Assembly (NCBI RefSeq): GCF_002954545.1
Contig: NZ_MSCH01000003.1
Coordinates: 434,001 to 498,000, forward strand
Source of the DNA: Psychrosphaera saromensis
GTDB lineage: Bacteria > Pseudomonadota > Gammaproteobacteria > Enterobacterales > Alteromonadaceae
Direction: 5' to 3'
DNA: 64,000 nt
The number at the start of each line of letters is the position of its first letter. Position 1 is the stretch's first letter. A model generated the notes under the pieces. It was not told the DNA's origin and did not search any database. It saw nothing but the letters and a program-made list of their open reading frames with translations. Shown one piece after another: positions 8,174 through 17,023 of this stretch. The translations under genes were made by a program, and so were the position numbers.

Positions 8174-9328
8174 TTAATTCAACCACTGCTTTGCTACCGG
8201 CATAGAAAATAACAAAGGTGACATAGCTTTAAACTTAGCTTCATTCGACGGGCAAATAACGTTTTTCATATAGTTACGTTTCCAAGGGTCGTTCACCATC
8301 CAAATGGTATCGCCGATAATACCTAGCCCTTCTAACGACGCATTGTCCATTTCATCCCAAACGTTACAAGACCCATCACTCACATTGGTTGGCGCTAAAA
8401 AGCCTAACTCGATTACTTTGGTCGGTTGTTGTTTGGCTAAGTCAATAATCCACAGCTTGCTGTCGTTTCTTGCCGCTGCGATTAGAAAGCCAGCTTTTCC
8501 ATTAACCGCAAGATAATCCATGCCATTTAACGGATGATTGCCAGAGTCAAATTTAGGCAATAATAATTCAGGATCAGCAACAGGCGCAAAGTCGTCTGTG
8601 CTCCAAAAGTCTTGTCCAATCTGAACCGAGAAAATACGAGCTTGTTTTTGTTGGTCTTTTTCTAACGCTAAATAAAGTTGATTGTTTTGGCCAAACGCTA
8701 ACCCTTCAATCCCGTCATTTGGAAAGTTACCTACGTTAAAATCAGCAGCAAATTGTAGCGGACGTACATTACTTATCTCTACCGTATTTTTATCTTTCAC
8801 CAGTAAACGCACTAATAAGCTTGGGTAGTTGGTGGAACCAGAATTAGTAAAACGTTGCATACACTCTTTTGATAAACCAATGCCGCGTGTTGCATCTTCC
8901 GTCACAATAATAATTTCACTATCGTTCGTTGGATTTACAGCAAGCGCTTCATAGTCAGGTTTGTCAGTTAAGTAATCAGCAAAACAGCCTTGCTGAACAG
9001 CGTCAGACATGGTTATTTGCATTATGGTAGGGTCTAAAACCGCTGAACTCGGGTCAATAACATGCAACTGTTTTTGCTGTGAACTATCAGCACTGGCATC
9101 AGAAATAGATAACAACTTGCCACGCCAATGTTTTAGCCCTGAGGTTTGTGGGTCTAACATCGCCTGACCATTTGTTTCTGTTATCCACTTACCTTGCAAC
9201 ATTATCTTACTATTAAGCGCTGCATTATCATCAGAGCTGCTAGTCTCATTAGTGCTTACCGTTATTATTAAAGCAGATATCGCCACAGCAATAATAAGTA
9301 GCCATGAGTTGCGTTGCATATATTTCAT
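8174..9328 (-). CDS. esterase-like activity of phytase family protein
   Basis: A 384-residue protein with an N-terminal hydrophobic signal or anchor (about 8-25) and a beta-propeller-like body. The segment DGIEGLAFGQNNQLYLALEKD and the late ASLEGLGI repeat match the phytase-like esterase family. Members are often found beside phosphatases and are thought to act on organic phosphate or ester compounds, but activity is poorly proven. It converges on the alkaline phosphatase gene and so plausibly belongs to the same scavenging function. I found no RutR-like site in front of it, so co-regulation is not supported. Confidence 0.75.
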   Translation of the reverse strand: MKYMQRNSWLLIIAVAISALIITVSTNETSSSDDNAALNSKIMLQGKWITETNGQAMLDPQTSGLKHWRGKLLSISDASADSSQQKQLHVIDPSSAVLDPTIMQITMSDAVQQGCFADYLTDKPDYEALAVNPTNDSEIIIVTEDATRGIGLSKECMQRFTNSGSTNYPSLLVRLLVKDKNTVEISNVRPLQFAADFNVGNFPNDGIEGLAFGQNNQLYLALEKDQQKQARIFSVQIGQDFWSTDDFAPVADPELLLPKFDSGNHPLNGMDYLAVNGKAGFLIAAARNDSKLWIIDLAKQQPTKVIELGFLAPTNVSDGSCNVWDEMDNASLEGLGIIGDTIWMVNDPWKRNYMKNVICPSNEAKFKAMSPLLFSMPVAKQWLN

Positions 9329-9604
9329 TATTATCTTTCCAGTTTTATGATCTTTAAAATTCTGTGATCTTTTTACGAGTGTTTAACATTTAGTTGATTA
9401 GTCATTTGCGACATATCTGATTAAAGGCTGATTATATTACACACTAGCAACTAATTCTGATATTGAATTCAAATAATAACCTGCGCAATAAAAAATATTA
9501 GTCAATCTCCGCACTTTTTTTTGTTGTACTTTATTTGCTTAGTCCATTCTAATCGCCGCCTATTTTTAAACCTATTGATACATCTAAATTATCAAGGAAA
9601 AGCA

Positions 9605-11515
9605 TTGAATAAAAACACACTTGAGAACGTACGCGCTTGTTATAACGTACGTCATTGGAGCCAAGGGTATTTTGGTATAAACGACTCAGGCAACGTGTAT
9701 GTGGCACCAAAAGTGGAAAGCCCAGAACATACCGTAGACTTAAGTACGATAGCTAAAATGATCCAAGACAGAGGCTTAACTTTGCCTGCTCTTGTGCGTT
9801 TTCCTCAAATTATTCACCATCGTGTGCATAGTTTATGTGACGCGTTCAACAACGCCATAAAGTCATATGACTACCAAGAAAAGTACTTACTGGTTTACCC
9901 AATTAAAGTAAATCAACAGCGTGAAGTGGTGGACGAAATTCTTGCTAGCCAATATAACCAAGAAAACAAACAGCTTGGTTTAGAAGCAGGCAGTAAAGCT
10001 GAATTGTTAGCGGTATTAGCCTTGGCTCATAAAGCGTCGTCTGTAATTGTTTGTAATGGTTATAAAGATAAAGAATATGTTCGCTTAGCACTTATTGGTG
10101 AAAAGCTAGGTCATCAAGTTCATATCGTTTTGGAAAAAATGTCTGAACTAGAGATGATTTTATCGGAAGCTAAAAAACTTGGTGTTAAACCACGTTTAGG
10201 TATTCGCGTCCGTTTAGCATCACAAGGAAAAGGTAAGTGGCAAGCCAGTGGCGGTGAAAAATCTAAATTTGGTTTATCCGCATCACAAGTTTTGCACGTA
10301 GTTCAGGTATTAAAGAATATTAATATGTTGGATGCATTAGTCCTAGTGCACTTCCACTTAGGTTCGCAAATGGCCAACATCCGTGATGTTAGGCTAGGCG
10401 TAAGCGAAGCTGCGCGTTTTTATTGTGAATTACGTAAACTTGGTGCAGGTATTACATGCATGGACGTAGGTGGCGGCTTAGCCATTGATTACGATGGTAC
10501 TCGTAGCCAATCTCATAACTCAATGAACTACAGCTTAGCTGAGTACGCTAACAATATCGTTTACACCATAGGCGACACTTGTAAAACCTACAAAGAACCT
10601 ATGCCGATGATTATTTCTGAATCTGGCCGTGCTTTAACCGCACACCATGCAGTATTAATATCCAACGTTATTGGCGCAGAATCGTATCAGCCTGAAGTGT
10701 TACCAGAGCCAGAAGTGGTTGCACCTTTGTTATTAAAAAACATGTGGAATTCTTGGTTACAACTAAGCCAACGTAATGACGACAGAGCCTTAATTGAAAT
10801 TTATCACGACACTCAAAGTGACATTGCCGAAGTACATACTCAATTTGGTATGGGTTTATTAAACTTGCCACAACGCGCTTGGGCAGAACAAGTTAACTTA
10901 CGAGTATGTTACGAATTGCATCAATTAATGGATGCTAAAAACCGTTTCCACCGTCCAATTATCGACGGTTTAACTGAAAAATTAGCAGATAAGTTCTTTG
11001 TTAACTTTTCTTTATTTCAATCTTTGCCAGACTCATGGGGCATTGACCAAGTATTCCCAGTATTACCACTGACCAACTTGGAACGCTCACATGAAAAACG
11101 AGCGGTATTGTTAGACATCACTTGTGACTCAGACGGCACAATTGGTAGTTATGTTGACGGACAAGGCATAGAAACAACCTTGCCAGTTCCAGCCTGGAAA
11201 GAGGGTGAAGAGTACTTGCTAGGTTTCTTCTTAGTGGGCGCTTACCAGGAAATTTTAGGCGACATGCATAACTTATTTGGCGACACACACAGCGCCGTTA
11301 TTTTATTGGATGACGACGGTGAAGTTGACATCAAAGAAATAAACGAAGGTGACTCAGTTGCCGATATGCTGAGCTATGTACATTTAGATGTGGACGTATT
11401 TACCGAAGCTTATGAAGACTTAGTAAATACCAAATTACCGGAAGATCAACGCGCGCCTATTCTAGAAGAATTAGTCGCTGGATTACGTGGTTATACTTAT
11501 TTGGAAGATTTTTAG
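9605..11515 (+). CDS. speA: biosynthetic arginine decarboxylase
   Basis: Decarboxylates arginine to agmatine, the first step of putrescine synthesis through agmatine; PLP-dependent. Length 636 residues, as expected. YPIKVNQ carries the PLP lysine (near residue 100). [28 protein letters not shown] and [10 protein letters not shown] are all family hallmarks. The open frame extends upstream to 9521, but the true start is most likely TTG at 9605: AAGGAAA sits 4 to 10 bases before it and the upstream residues do not resemble the family. SpeB follows one base after the stop codon. Confidence 0.95.
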   Translation: MNKNTLENVRACYNVRHWSQGYFGINDSGNVYVAPKVESPEHTVDLSTIAKMIQDRGLTLPALVRFPQIIHHRVHSLCDAFNNAIKSYDYQEKYLLVYPIKVNQQREVVDEILASQYNQENKQLGLEAGSKAELLAVLALAHKASSVIVCNGYKDKEYVRLALIGEKLGHQVHIVLEKMSELEMILSEAKKLGVKPRLGIRVRLASQGKGKWQASGGEKSKFGLSASQVLHVVQVLKNINMLDALVLVHFHLGSQMANIRDVRLGVSEAARFYCELRKLGAGITCMDVGGGLAIDYDGTRSQSHNSMNYSLAEYANNIVYTIGDTCKTYKEPMPMIISESGRALTAHHAVLISNVIGAESYQPEVLPEPEVVAPLLLKNMWNSWLQLSQRNDDRALIEIYHDTQSDIAEVHTQFGMGLLNLPQRAWAEQVNLRVCYELHQLMDAKNRFHRPIIDGLTEKLADKFFVNFSLFQSLPDSWGIDQVFPVLPLTNLERSHEKRAVLLDITCDSDGTIGSYVDGQGIETTLPVPAWKEGEEYLLGFFLVGAYQEILGDMHNLFGDTHSAVILLDDDGEVDIKEINEGDSVADMLSYVHLDVDVFTEAYEDLVNTKLPEDQRAPILEELVAGLRGYTYLEDF

Positions 11516-11516
11516 C

Positions 11517-12458
11517 ATGACGGCTCTTGTTAATAACCTATTTAACCAAGTAGATAATTCAATCTACTCAAATGCCATGACCTTTATGCGTCAGCCATTA
11601 AGCTTTGACCCGTTAATGTCAGATGCCGATGTTGTGGTATTAGGTTTACCTTTTGACATGGCAACATCTGGGCGCTCTGGCGCTCGTATGGGGCCAACCG
11701 CTATTCGTCAGGCGTCGGTTAATTTAGCGTGGGAAACAAGAAAATACCCTTGGACATTTTCTTTGTTTGAACACTTACGTGTTGTTGATGCTGGCGATTT
11801 AGTTTACGCCACAGGTGATGCCGTTGAGTTCACCCAAAAAGTAGAAGACGCAACCACGCAATTACTTAATGCCAACAAAACTATATTGGCCTTAGGTGGC
11901 GATCACTTTGTGACTCTGCCTTTGTTACGTGCGTACAAAAAGAAGTTTGGCAAAATGGCATTAATTCATTTTGACGCTCATACCGACACTTACAATAATG
12001 GCAGTCGATATGATCACGGCACTATGTTTTACCATGCACCAAACGAAGGTTTAATAGACAAAGAGCGTTCAATCCAAATTGGTATAAGAACCAATTACAA
12101 AAGCCAAAACCATGGCTTTAAAGTGATTGATGCCATGCAAGCCAATGACGACAGCGTTGAGCAAATAGTACAAACCATCAAACAAACGATTGGTGACTTG
12201 CCTGTTTATTTAACCTTTGACATTGACTGCCTAGACCCAGCGTTTGCACCAGGTACAGGCACGCCAGTTTGTGGTGGTTTATCTAGTGATAAAGTATTGA
12301 AGATACTACGAGCATTAGCGGGAATAAACTTAATTGGAATGGACGTAGTGGAAGTTGCTCCTGCTTATGACAGCGCAGAAATAACCGCACTTGCAGCGGC
12401 AACCATAGGCGTAGAGCTATTACATTTGTGGACTACAAAACACAAAAACCTGCTGTAA
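11517..12458 (+). CDS. speB: agmatinase
   Basis: Hydrolyses agmatine to putrescine and urea; a two-manganese ureohydrolase. Metal-binding motifs are [14 protein letters not shown] and [13 protein letters not shown]. Length 313 residues. The ATG at 11517 lies one base after the speA stop; its ribosome binding site (GGAAG) is inside the end of speA, so translation is probably coupled. The longer frame from 11487 overlaps speA and adds unrelated residues. A terminator hairpin overlaps the stop codon. Confidence 0.95.
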   Translation: MTALVNNLFNQVDNSIYSNAMTFMRQPLSFDPLMSDADVVVLGLPFDMATSGRSGARMGPTAIRQASVNLAWETRKYPWTFSLFEHLRVVDAGDLVYATGDAVEFTQKVEDATTQLLNANKTILALGGDHFVTLPLLRAYKKKFGKMALIHFDAHTDTYNNGSRYDHGTMFYHAPNEGLIDKERSIQIGIRTNYKSQNHGFKVIDAMQANDDSVEQIVQTIKQTIGDLPVYLTFDIDCLDPAFAPGTGTPVCGGLSSDKVLKILRALAGINLIGMDVVEVAPAYDSAEITALAAATIGVELLHLWTTKHKNLL

Positions 12459-12469
12459 AGCAGGCTTTT
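12446..12469 (+). terminator. terminator of speAB overlapping the speB stop codon
   Basis: CCTGC pairs with GCAGG around TGTAAA, followed by CTTTTG. The speB stop TAA lies in the loop, so ribosomes finishing speB could affect folding of this short stem. Confidence 0.6.
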
Positions 12470-12513
12470 GTTACACACTTATGAGGTGATAAAAACATAT
12501 AAGCTGCGCTTAT

Positions 12514-12759
12514 TTATTGCCCCATAATTTTTAGTGCTAAATATGGCGCGATCATAAAAACTAATATTGCTATTTTATAGTTACTTAAAAAATTAAAATA
12601 TTGGGCGCTTAATTCACTCTCATCCACTCCAAATATTTTACTGTGAATATAAAATATAGGCTTTCGCAAAAATACTAAAAACATAGTCGCCAAGAAAAGG
12701 TAGCCAATATTGATCACTGACGCCCAGCCTAATAATTCTGTTAATTGTTCAATTGTCAT
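12514..12759 (-). CDS. small two-helix membrane protein, DUF6868-like
   Basis: About 81 residues with two hydrophobic segments (about 17-34 and 60-77) joined by a polar stretch, PIFYIHSKIFGVDESEL. The pattern (start TIEQL, GW.SVINIGYL, then NYKIAILVFMIAPYLAL) matches small proteins I know as DUF6868; function unknown. The ATG at 12759 fits better than 12768 because AAAGG is 10 bases upstream of it but only one base from the longer start. It follows rof on the same strand, with a tandem repeat filling the gap. Confidence 0.65.
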   Translation of the reverse strand: MTIEQLTELLGWASVINIGYLFLATMFLVFLRKPIFYIHSKIFGVDESELSAQYFNFLSNYKIAILVFMIAPYLALKIMGQ

Positions 12760-12771
12760 AATGCCCATACC

Positions 12772-12861
12772 TTTAAATTTAGTACCTTTTAATTTAGTAC
12801 CTTTTAACTTAGCGCTTTTAAACTTAGAGCTTTTAAATTTAGCACCTTTAAATTCAGCCGC
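12772..12861. repeat. imperfect tandem repeat, about six 15-base units
   Basis: Units read like TTTAAATTTAGTACC, TTTTAATTTAGTACC, TTTTAACTTAGCGC, TTTTAAACTTAGAGC, TTTTAAATTTAGCACC and TTTAAATTCAGCCGC. They fill the gap between the rof stop codon and the ribosome binding site of the downstream membrane protein gene. The unit centre is the variable part. Confidence 0.85.
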
Positions 12862-13107
12862 TTAAACAAAAGAGATTTGTTGAAAATGCGGATTCTCAAT
12901 ACCCACTTCTAACATGGCAATTCCAGCCAATGTTATTAATGTTTCACTGTCATCAACATCTACTTTGATACATTCTTTACGCTCGTCATTATATTGAGTA
13001 TCAAGCGCAATGCCCTCAATGACCGTACCAGTTTTTAATGTGATCTTAATCGGATATCGATACATACAAACTATTTCAACATAGTCATACTCATTACAAC
13101 TTATCAT
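12862..13107 (-). CDS. rof: Rof (YaeO)-like Rho-binding antiterminator
   Basis: An 81-residue protein that lines up with E. coli Rof/YaeO: start I.CNEYDYVE..C, a middle KTGTVIEGIALDTQ, the charged NDERKECIKVD and a C-terminal LAGIAMLEV. Rof binds the Rho hexamer and inhibits termination. The N-terminal Cys, Tyr-Asp and Glu pattern is the best evidence; overall identity looks modest. GCAGG precedes the ATG by nine bases. Co-oriented with the downstream small membrane protein gene. Confidence 0.7.
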   Translation of the reverse strand: MISCNEYDYVEIVCMYRYPIKITLKTGTVIEGIALDTQYNDERKECIKVDVDDSETLITLAGIAMLEVGIENPHFQQISFV

Positions 13108-13175
13108 TAATTTTTACCTGCTGGCATGGGACAACTGTAGGCCATCTTGTGAGTCATTTTATTGTAAGTCGCTTA

Positions 13176-13592
13176 TTATAAGCCTTCCATACACAAAGCG
13201 ATTTTCTCATTTGCATCTTCAACCAAGCTAACGACTTTCTCTGGTGTGATAGTTCCAGCCTCTATATCAGACTGCATCAGAGCTTCAACCTGCGCCGCAC
13301 TTTCAAATACATTAACACCTTGAGAGATAGTGCTTATTGATAAATTACGATAGCGCTCTGGATAATCAGCAATAGAATAATAAGAACAATCTGCCATTTG
13401 TTCCGTGGTAGTAGTAACAATAAGATTTAAGTCATTGAGAGATAAATCTGGCATTCTGTTCATTACATTTTTTCGCAGTAAAGGTGTCATCGACTTTATA
13501 TAGCTAGCAATATATAAATCTTTTGTTGTATTGGGTTCCGCTGACACAGCAAAGGCATAAATTGAAAATACGAATAACATTAGTTTTTGCAT
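13176..13592 (-). CDS. hypothetical secreted protein
   Basis: Not recognised. About 138 residues with a signal peptide (about 1-18, ending VSA). The mature part is acidic and helical, with two cysteines (in MADCSYY and IALCMEGL) that may form a disulfide. The ATG at 13592 is chosen because GGGAA lies six bases upstream; a TTG at 13610 would place those bases inside the frame. Probably periplasmic. Confidence 0.6.
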   Translation of the reverse strand: MQKLMLFVFSIYAFAVSAEPNTTKDLYIASYIKSMTPLLRKNVMNRMPDLSLNDLNLIVTTTTEQMADCSYYSIADYPERYRNLSISTISQGVNVFESAAQVEALMQSDIEAGTITPEKVVSLVEDANEKIALCMEGL

Positions 13593-13737
13593 GTAATTTC
13601 CCTGTGACAATAGCAGATTAGAATTGGCACAATTTAACTTAACTTATTTTAATCTAACGAAAAGATGAGATGGGAAATTCAGAAGAACGCCAATAGTTAA
13701 AGATTAATTATTGGCGCTTAGATCTTGCTGGGCTTTA

Positions 13738-13974
13738 TTAGTTACCTAATTGGTCCATAAGGCCTTTGGTCATATTCTCAACCACTTTCTGTTGTGCAAG
13801 TGCCGCATTTTTACACTCTTCTGTATTTGTATCCTTTCCTTCCATCATCAGTTTAGTACATTCTAAAGAGACCTCAGCTAATAACTCTTGGTCTTCTACC
13901 ATGTCATCAACGCTAGGTGTTCCACAAGCCGTTAACAATAATGCGAATGGTGCTATAAGTAACAATTTTTTCAT
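13738..13974 (-). CDS. small lipoprotein, EexN-like
   Basis: 78 residues with a lipoprotein signal and lipobox LTAC at Cys17. A compact helical region follows: SVDDMVEDQELLAEVSLEC, then CKNAALAQQ. The spacing (V..., two Cys, then N and A) recalls EexN-family lipoproteins, but that link is weak and no conjugation genes are nearby. GAGGAG lies seven bases before the ATG. Confidence 0.65.
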   Translation of the reverse strand: MKKLLLIAPFALLLTACGTPSVDDMVEDQELLAEVSLECTKLMMEGKDTNTEECKNAALAQQKVVENMTKGLMDQLGN

Positions 13975-14202
13975 TTTACAACTCCTCGTCCTACAAAATA
14001 CAGACGTTAAGCTCGGACAAATAAAAGCCTAACGACAAAAGAACTGACGATAAAATAGTTGATTTACATTAGTAAAAAAACGACTTAGTTCAATTTTTCC
14101 CTGTCACAGCAATAACTTATCAGCTACTGAAAAGATAAACAACGAGTTTTTAGTTTGGTCAAACTGGCACTTGTAAGAAGTATTTAGACACAGACAAATC
14201 CA

Positions 14203-14221
14203 ATTGAGAATCATTTGCATT
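14203..14221. promoter_or_regulatory. possible Fur box
   Basis: ATTGAGAATCATTTGCATT resembles the classic Fur core: TGAGAAT, one base, then ATTTGCA gives 5 of 7 mirrored positions. It lies 44 bases before the small membrane protein gene at 14265. A 14-base palindrome, AGTTTGGTCAAACT, lies at 14152-14165. Neither is confirmed. Confidence 0.4.
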
Positions 14222-14264
14222 TAATCGTTTATTAATTTACATTTAGCACTGGTGTTGCAAACAA

Positions 14265-14504
14265 ATGGATTTCTTATTTATGAATAAAATAAATATCATA
14301 CGAGTCATTACTCTTGTTTTAATAACTATGAGTAACCTAGCGATAGGTAGTGACAGTAGTATTGGAAGTGATAGAGGTATTGGGAATGGCAGTGCGTCAT
14401 ACGAATATGAGCACCTACTCACTTACCTAATATTTGATCTGGTTGTATTAGGCGTACTGTTTGTTATTTACCGAGTATTTTACAAGCTAAAAATGAAGAC
14501 TTAA
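14265..14504 (+). CDS. hypothetical small membrane protein with Gly/Ser-rich repeats
   Basis: Not recognised. 79 residues (74 if the in-frame ATG at 14280 is used, which has GGAT upstream). An N-terminal hydrophobic segment ends in NLAIGS and may be a signal peptide. A short Gly/Ser/Asp stretch with a repeated SIGSD/GIGN pattern follows, then a second membrane helix (LLTYLIFDLVVLGVLFVIY) and a basic tail. A possible Fur box lies upstream. It converges on the gene ending at 14508. Confidence 0.45.
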   Translation: MDFLFMNKINIIRVITLVLITMSNLAIGSDSSIGSDRGIGNGSASYEYEHLLTYLIFDLVVLGVLFVIYRVFYKLKMKT

Positions 14505-14507
14505 GTC

Positions 14508-14723
14508 TTACTTTGTACTTTTCTTTTTCAGCTTTTCTTTCTTCGCTTTTTTATGTAAATACTCCATAGGTAAAACGGACGACACAACCCAAATTGCAAT
14601 TGTTATAATCCCTTTATAAAAGTCATCTAATTGAACTAACGGCATGATAGTGCTTGTAGAGAGGATAGCCATTATAAAACAAGCTACACCAACCAATATC
14701 GGTATTATTACAGTCTGGAACAT
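14508..14723 (-). CDS. hypothetical small membrane protein, intact copy of a duplicated gene
   Basis: About 71 residues with two membrane helices and a strongly basic C-terminus (HKKAKKEKLKKKS). Function unknown. AAGGG lies five bases before the second ATG (14723), which I take as the start. The central segment VQLDDFYKGI and the DNA around it recur in a broken copy at 15498-15735, so this gene and its upstream region were duplicated. Confidence 0.55.
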   Translation of the reverse strand: MFQTVIIPILVGVACFIMAILSTSTIMPLVQLDDFYKGIITIAIWVVSSVLPMEYLHKKAKKEKLKKKSTK

Positions 14724-14880
14724 CATTACCCTTTATTTTAAATGCTGCTTTCAGCAAACAGTCTGCAGTATGGCAATGCAACCGAATGAAATCAACATCC
14801 CTAAAGAGATAGTCTGCCGAACTCAGTGATTAAAAATCAAATTAATTTTTCTCTGACCCGTTTTATTTCAAGTTTAATTT
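14595..14880. repeat. copy A of a locally duplicated segment
   Basis: Shares long stretches with 15498-15735. One is CCCTTTATAAAAGTCATCTA; the other, around 14791-14817, begins AATCAACATCCCTAAAGAGA. Copy A includes the 5' half of the 71-residue gene and about 150 bases upstream of it. Confidence 0.85.
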
Positions 14881-14941
14881 AAGTAACTCATCCTTGCAGT
14901 TTCCTCACTAACCTAGTTTCGAATTAAAGTAGGTAGGCACG

Positions 14942-15442
14942 TTATATTTTTTTAACAACTTGAATATACATTACACTTTCATTTGCATCTAAAGTCTCAA
15001 CTTCAAAGCTATTTTTACTTTTCAATAAAAAATTTAAACGATATGACGATGATGTATTACTAGGATTAGACAAATATAAACTACATGATTTTGTATCAAT
15101 AACACCAGAAAGGTAAGTTGGACGCTCTGGTTGCCTATCATTTACAGTTTGTAAATATAATGTATTACCATTAGGTATCCATCCAAATAAACTTAATCCT
15201 CTTTCTACGCCTTCTACTTCATATTGAAAAGTAACTAAATTCCTCAGACTCCGCTCACCTTTTGCATTGCCTGATGACATAACTTTTCCTGCAACAAGTT
15301 GATTAAAAGTAAAAGAACCGGTCAATAGTTCAAAAAACTCCACTACTGCACGCTCTTTTTTTGAATTCAACCAGCAACTACCAAAAGCATGGTTTGATAC
15401 GAACAGAGCAACTAACAAAGACATTTTTATTAATACTTTCAT
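14942..15442 (-). CDS. hypothetical secreted protein
   Basis: Not recognised. 166 residues with a signal peptide (about 1-21, ending AFG). The mature part is beta-rich with cysteines at SCW near the N-terminus and KSCSLYL near residue 125, possibly a disulfide. The sequence includes GEWS-like turns only by chance; no known domain was identified. It lies between the two copies of a local duplication, which suggests an insertion or rearrangement here. Confidence 0.55.
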   Translation of the reverse strand: MKVLIKMSLLVALFVSNHAFGSCWLNSKKERAVVEFFELLTGSFTFNQLVAGKVMSSGNAKGERSLRNLVTFQYEVEGVERGLSLFGWIPNGNTLYLQTVNDRQPERPTYLSGVIDTKSCSLYLSNPSNTSSSYRLNFLLKSKNSFEVETLDANESVMYIQVVKKI

Positions 15443-15497
15443 TATTATCCTATATGGTGAACTACCATAAGCGTCTCATTGAAGTGGGTGGCACTTT

Positions 15498-15735
15498 TAT
15501 TTGTTATCCCTTTATAAAAGTCATCTAATTGAACTAACAGCATGATAGTACAGCCATTATAAAACAAGCTAAACCCACCTATATCGGCATTATTACACTT
15601 TAATTTTTTAACGCTTCTTTAAGTAAACGGCGTCCAGTATGACAATGCAACCTAATGAAATCAACATCCCTAAAGAGATAGTCTGCCAACCCCAACAGTT
15701 AAAACATTTAATTTTTCCCTGATCCGTTTTATTTT
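15498..15735 (-). pseudogene. decayed copy B of the duplicated small membrane gene region
   Basis: The minus strand still encodes VQLDDFYKGIT, matching VQLDDFYKGII of the gene at 14508-14723. The N-terminal half is disrupted and the C-terminus is replaced. The upstream part encodes QTISLGMLISLGCIVILDAV without a stop until KKR; in copy A the same frame has stops. Both copies are flanked by AAAACGGRTCAG-like sequence. Confidence 0.7.
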
Positions 15736-16163
15736 TATAAGCACTGTTGCACGTTGGCTTCAATATACTTAACGATAGACGGCACATTATAGTTTTTTAA
15801 ATAATTAACTCCGCACTTTTCAAGACATTGGTACGTAATTGATACAGCAGCATCACCACCAGAATGAATAGTTTCGTGAAAACCAAGAATAACCATCTGC
15901 TTTTTCTTATTAGTTTTATCAAAATCAGTTCTTGTTATGAAAATTGGATTTTCATTAAGGCTATATTCAACGATCGTTGATACTGGAACCCATTTTTTAT
16001 CAATCACTGATGGGTAATTTAAACCAACGTATTCCTCACCGGGGCGGTCTAGAGTGAACCCCAAGCAAAAGGCTTTTTCAGGAGTTAATTGGATATTTGT
16101 AGAAGTTACGCTAGCCAAGCTAGGGTAACTTAATAAAGATAACAAAATGAGAATATCGCGCAT
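15735..16163 (-). CDS. hypothetical secreted protein with four cysteines
   Basis: Not recognised. 142 residues; signal peptide about 1-17 (ending SLA). Four cysteines in the mature part (AFCLGF, YQCLEKCGV and the C-terminal QQCL) suggest disulfides in the periplasm. No catalytic motif seen. Its start is preceded by CAGGGGAA, a good ribosome binding site. The attC-like inverted repeat lies just upstream, between this gene and the next minus-strand gene. Confidence 0.55.
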   Translation of the reverse strand: MRDILILLSLLSYPSLASVTSTNIQLTPEKAFCLGFTLDRPGEEYVGLNYPSVIDKKWVPVSTIVEYSLNENPIFITRTDFDKTNKKKQMVILGFHETIHSGGDAAVSITYQCLEKCGVNYLKNYNVPSIVKYIEANVQQCL

Positions 16164-16180
16164 GAACTTCCCCTGTGCTT

Positions 16181-16276
16181 ATAACGCTGCCTAGCACGCA
16201 ATGTGTTGGCGTGGATTTTTGAGTTGTTTGCAAAAACTATGACAACTTAACATTGTCGGAGTCTAGGCGCTTCTTA
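16181..16276 (-). repeat. attC-like long imperfect inverted repeat
   Basis: Nested stems across 96 bases: GCCTAG (16189-16194) with CTAGGC (16263-16268), CAATGT (16199-16204) with ACATTG (16250-16255), and AGTTGT (16222-16227) with ACAACT (16242-16247). Read on the minus strand it begins at the stop of the 249-residue gene and ends in GCGTTAT. Position, length and the terminal GCGTTAT recall integron attC sites. No integron integrase is in the window, so it may be a relic or another folded element. Confidence 0.5.
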
Positions 16277-17023
16277 TATCCGTTCATTTAAGTCGGATCT
16301 TTTCATTTTATTCATTAAATATGGTGCAAGATTATCTGTTACATTTTTTAGCATATCAAGTTGCCATTCTTGACAATAAGGTGAAATCCAGACTTCATTT
16401 ATCATCGATTGTAAATCTGAATCGAAACTAATAACTTTTGGCAAAGAATTGGGGTCGATTTGAACTGGAGGATTAGCCGCTGAAAGCTCAGCTTCAGGTA
16501 AATGCATCAAAGATTCGTTAACCGAAAAACGTACCTCCGATTCAGAAGAATAAGCCAATGCTTTTGAATTTAATAATTTTATATTATTTTGAAGTTCTTC
16601 GGCGTTTTCAAAAGTATCACGATAAATAACTTCGTTACAATTTACCCCATAGTCTCCCCAAGCGATATGCTCTCGAACCTGGCCGACAGTTGATTTTATT
16701 GCGACACCAAGCCTTGATTCTCCAAGATAAGAGAACCACAAAGACCTACATTCATGTTCTTTACCTGTCCAACAGCTAATGTACTGTGATTTTCTCAGTA
16801 GATTTATAAAGTGAGATGCACTTTCTAGTATATTCTCTCTACCATCTAAACTACCATTCTGCTCTAAACGCTTAAGCATTAATGATATCTCTAGCTGATC
16901 AGCGGCAATACCGACTTGTGTAAATTTTATAGTTTTTGTTAATAACAAGTCTAAATATTTATCTAAGCTTAAATAGCGCCATATTACTTTTTCATTCGGT
17001 GGTCGGGGCGGATTACCAAGCAT
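16274..17023 (-). CDS. DUF2971-like protein
   Basis: 249 residues, cytoplasmic. The N-terminal WRYLSLDKYLDLLLTKTIKFT and the later YISCWTGKEHECRSLWFSYL followed by LGVAIKST match the layout of DUF2971 proteins: a start on strand-forming aromatic residues, then SCW/F, W.Y and G.a. Function is unknown; such proteins are frequent in mobile and defence-related regions. Its stop abuts an attC-like inverted repeat, consistent with a gene cassette. TTTGAGGA... type ribosome binding bases are not optimal. Confidence 0.6.
   Translation of the reverse strand: MLGNPPRPPNEKVIWRYLSLDKYLDLLLTKTIKFTQVGIAADQLEISLMLKRLEQNGSLDGRENILESASHFINLLRKSQYISCWTGKEHECRSLWFSYLGESRLGVAIKSTVGQVREHIAWGDYGVNCNEVIYRDTFENAEELQNNIKLLNSKALAYSSESEVRFSVNESLMHLPEAELSAANPPVQIDPNSLPKVISFDSDLQSMINEVWISPYCQEWQLDMLKNVTDNLAPYLMNKMKRSDLNERI

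Noticed and set aside
14152-14165. Palindrome AGTTTGGTCAAACT as a RutR site
   Set aside because: It contains TGGTCAA but lacks the other arm in the right place; the symmetry centre differs from the RutR pattern.
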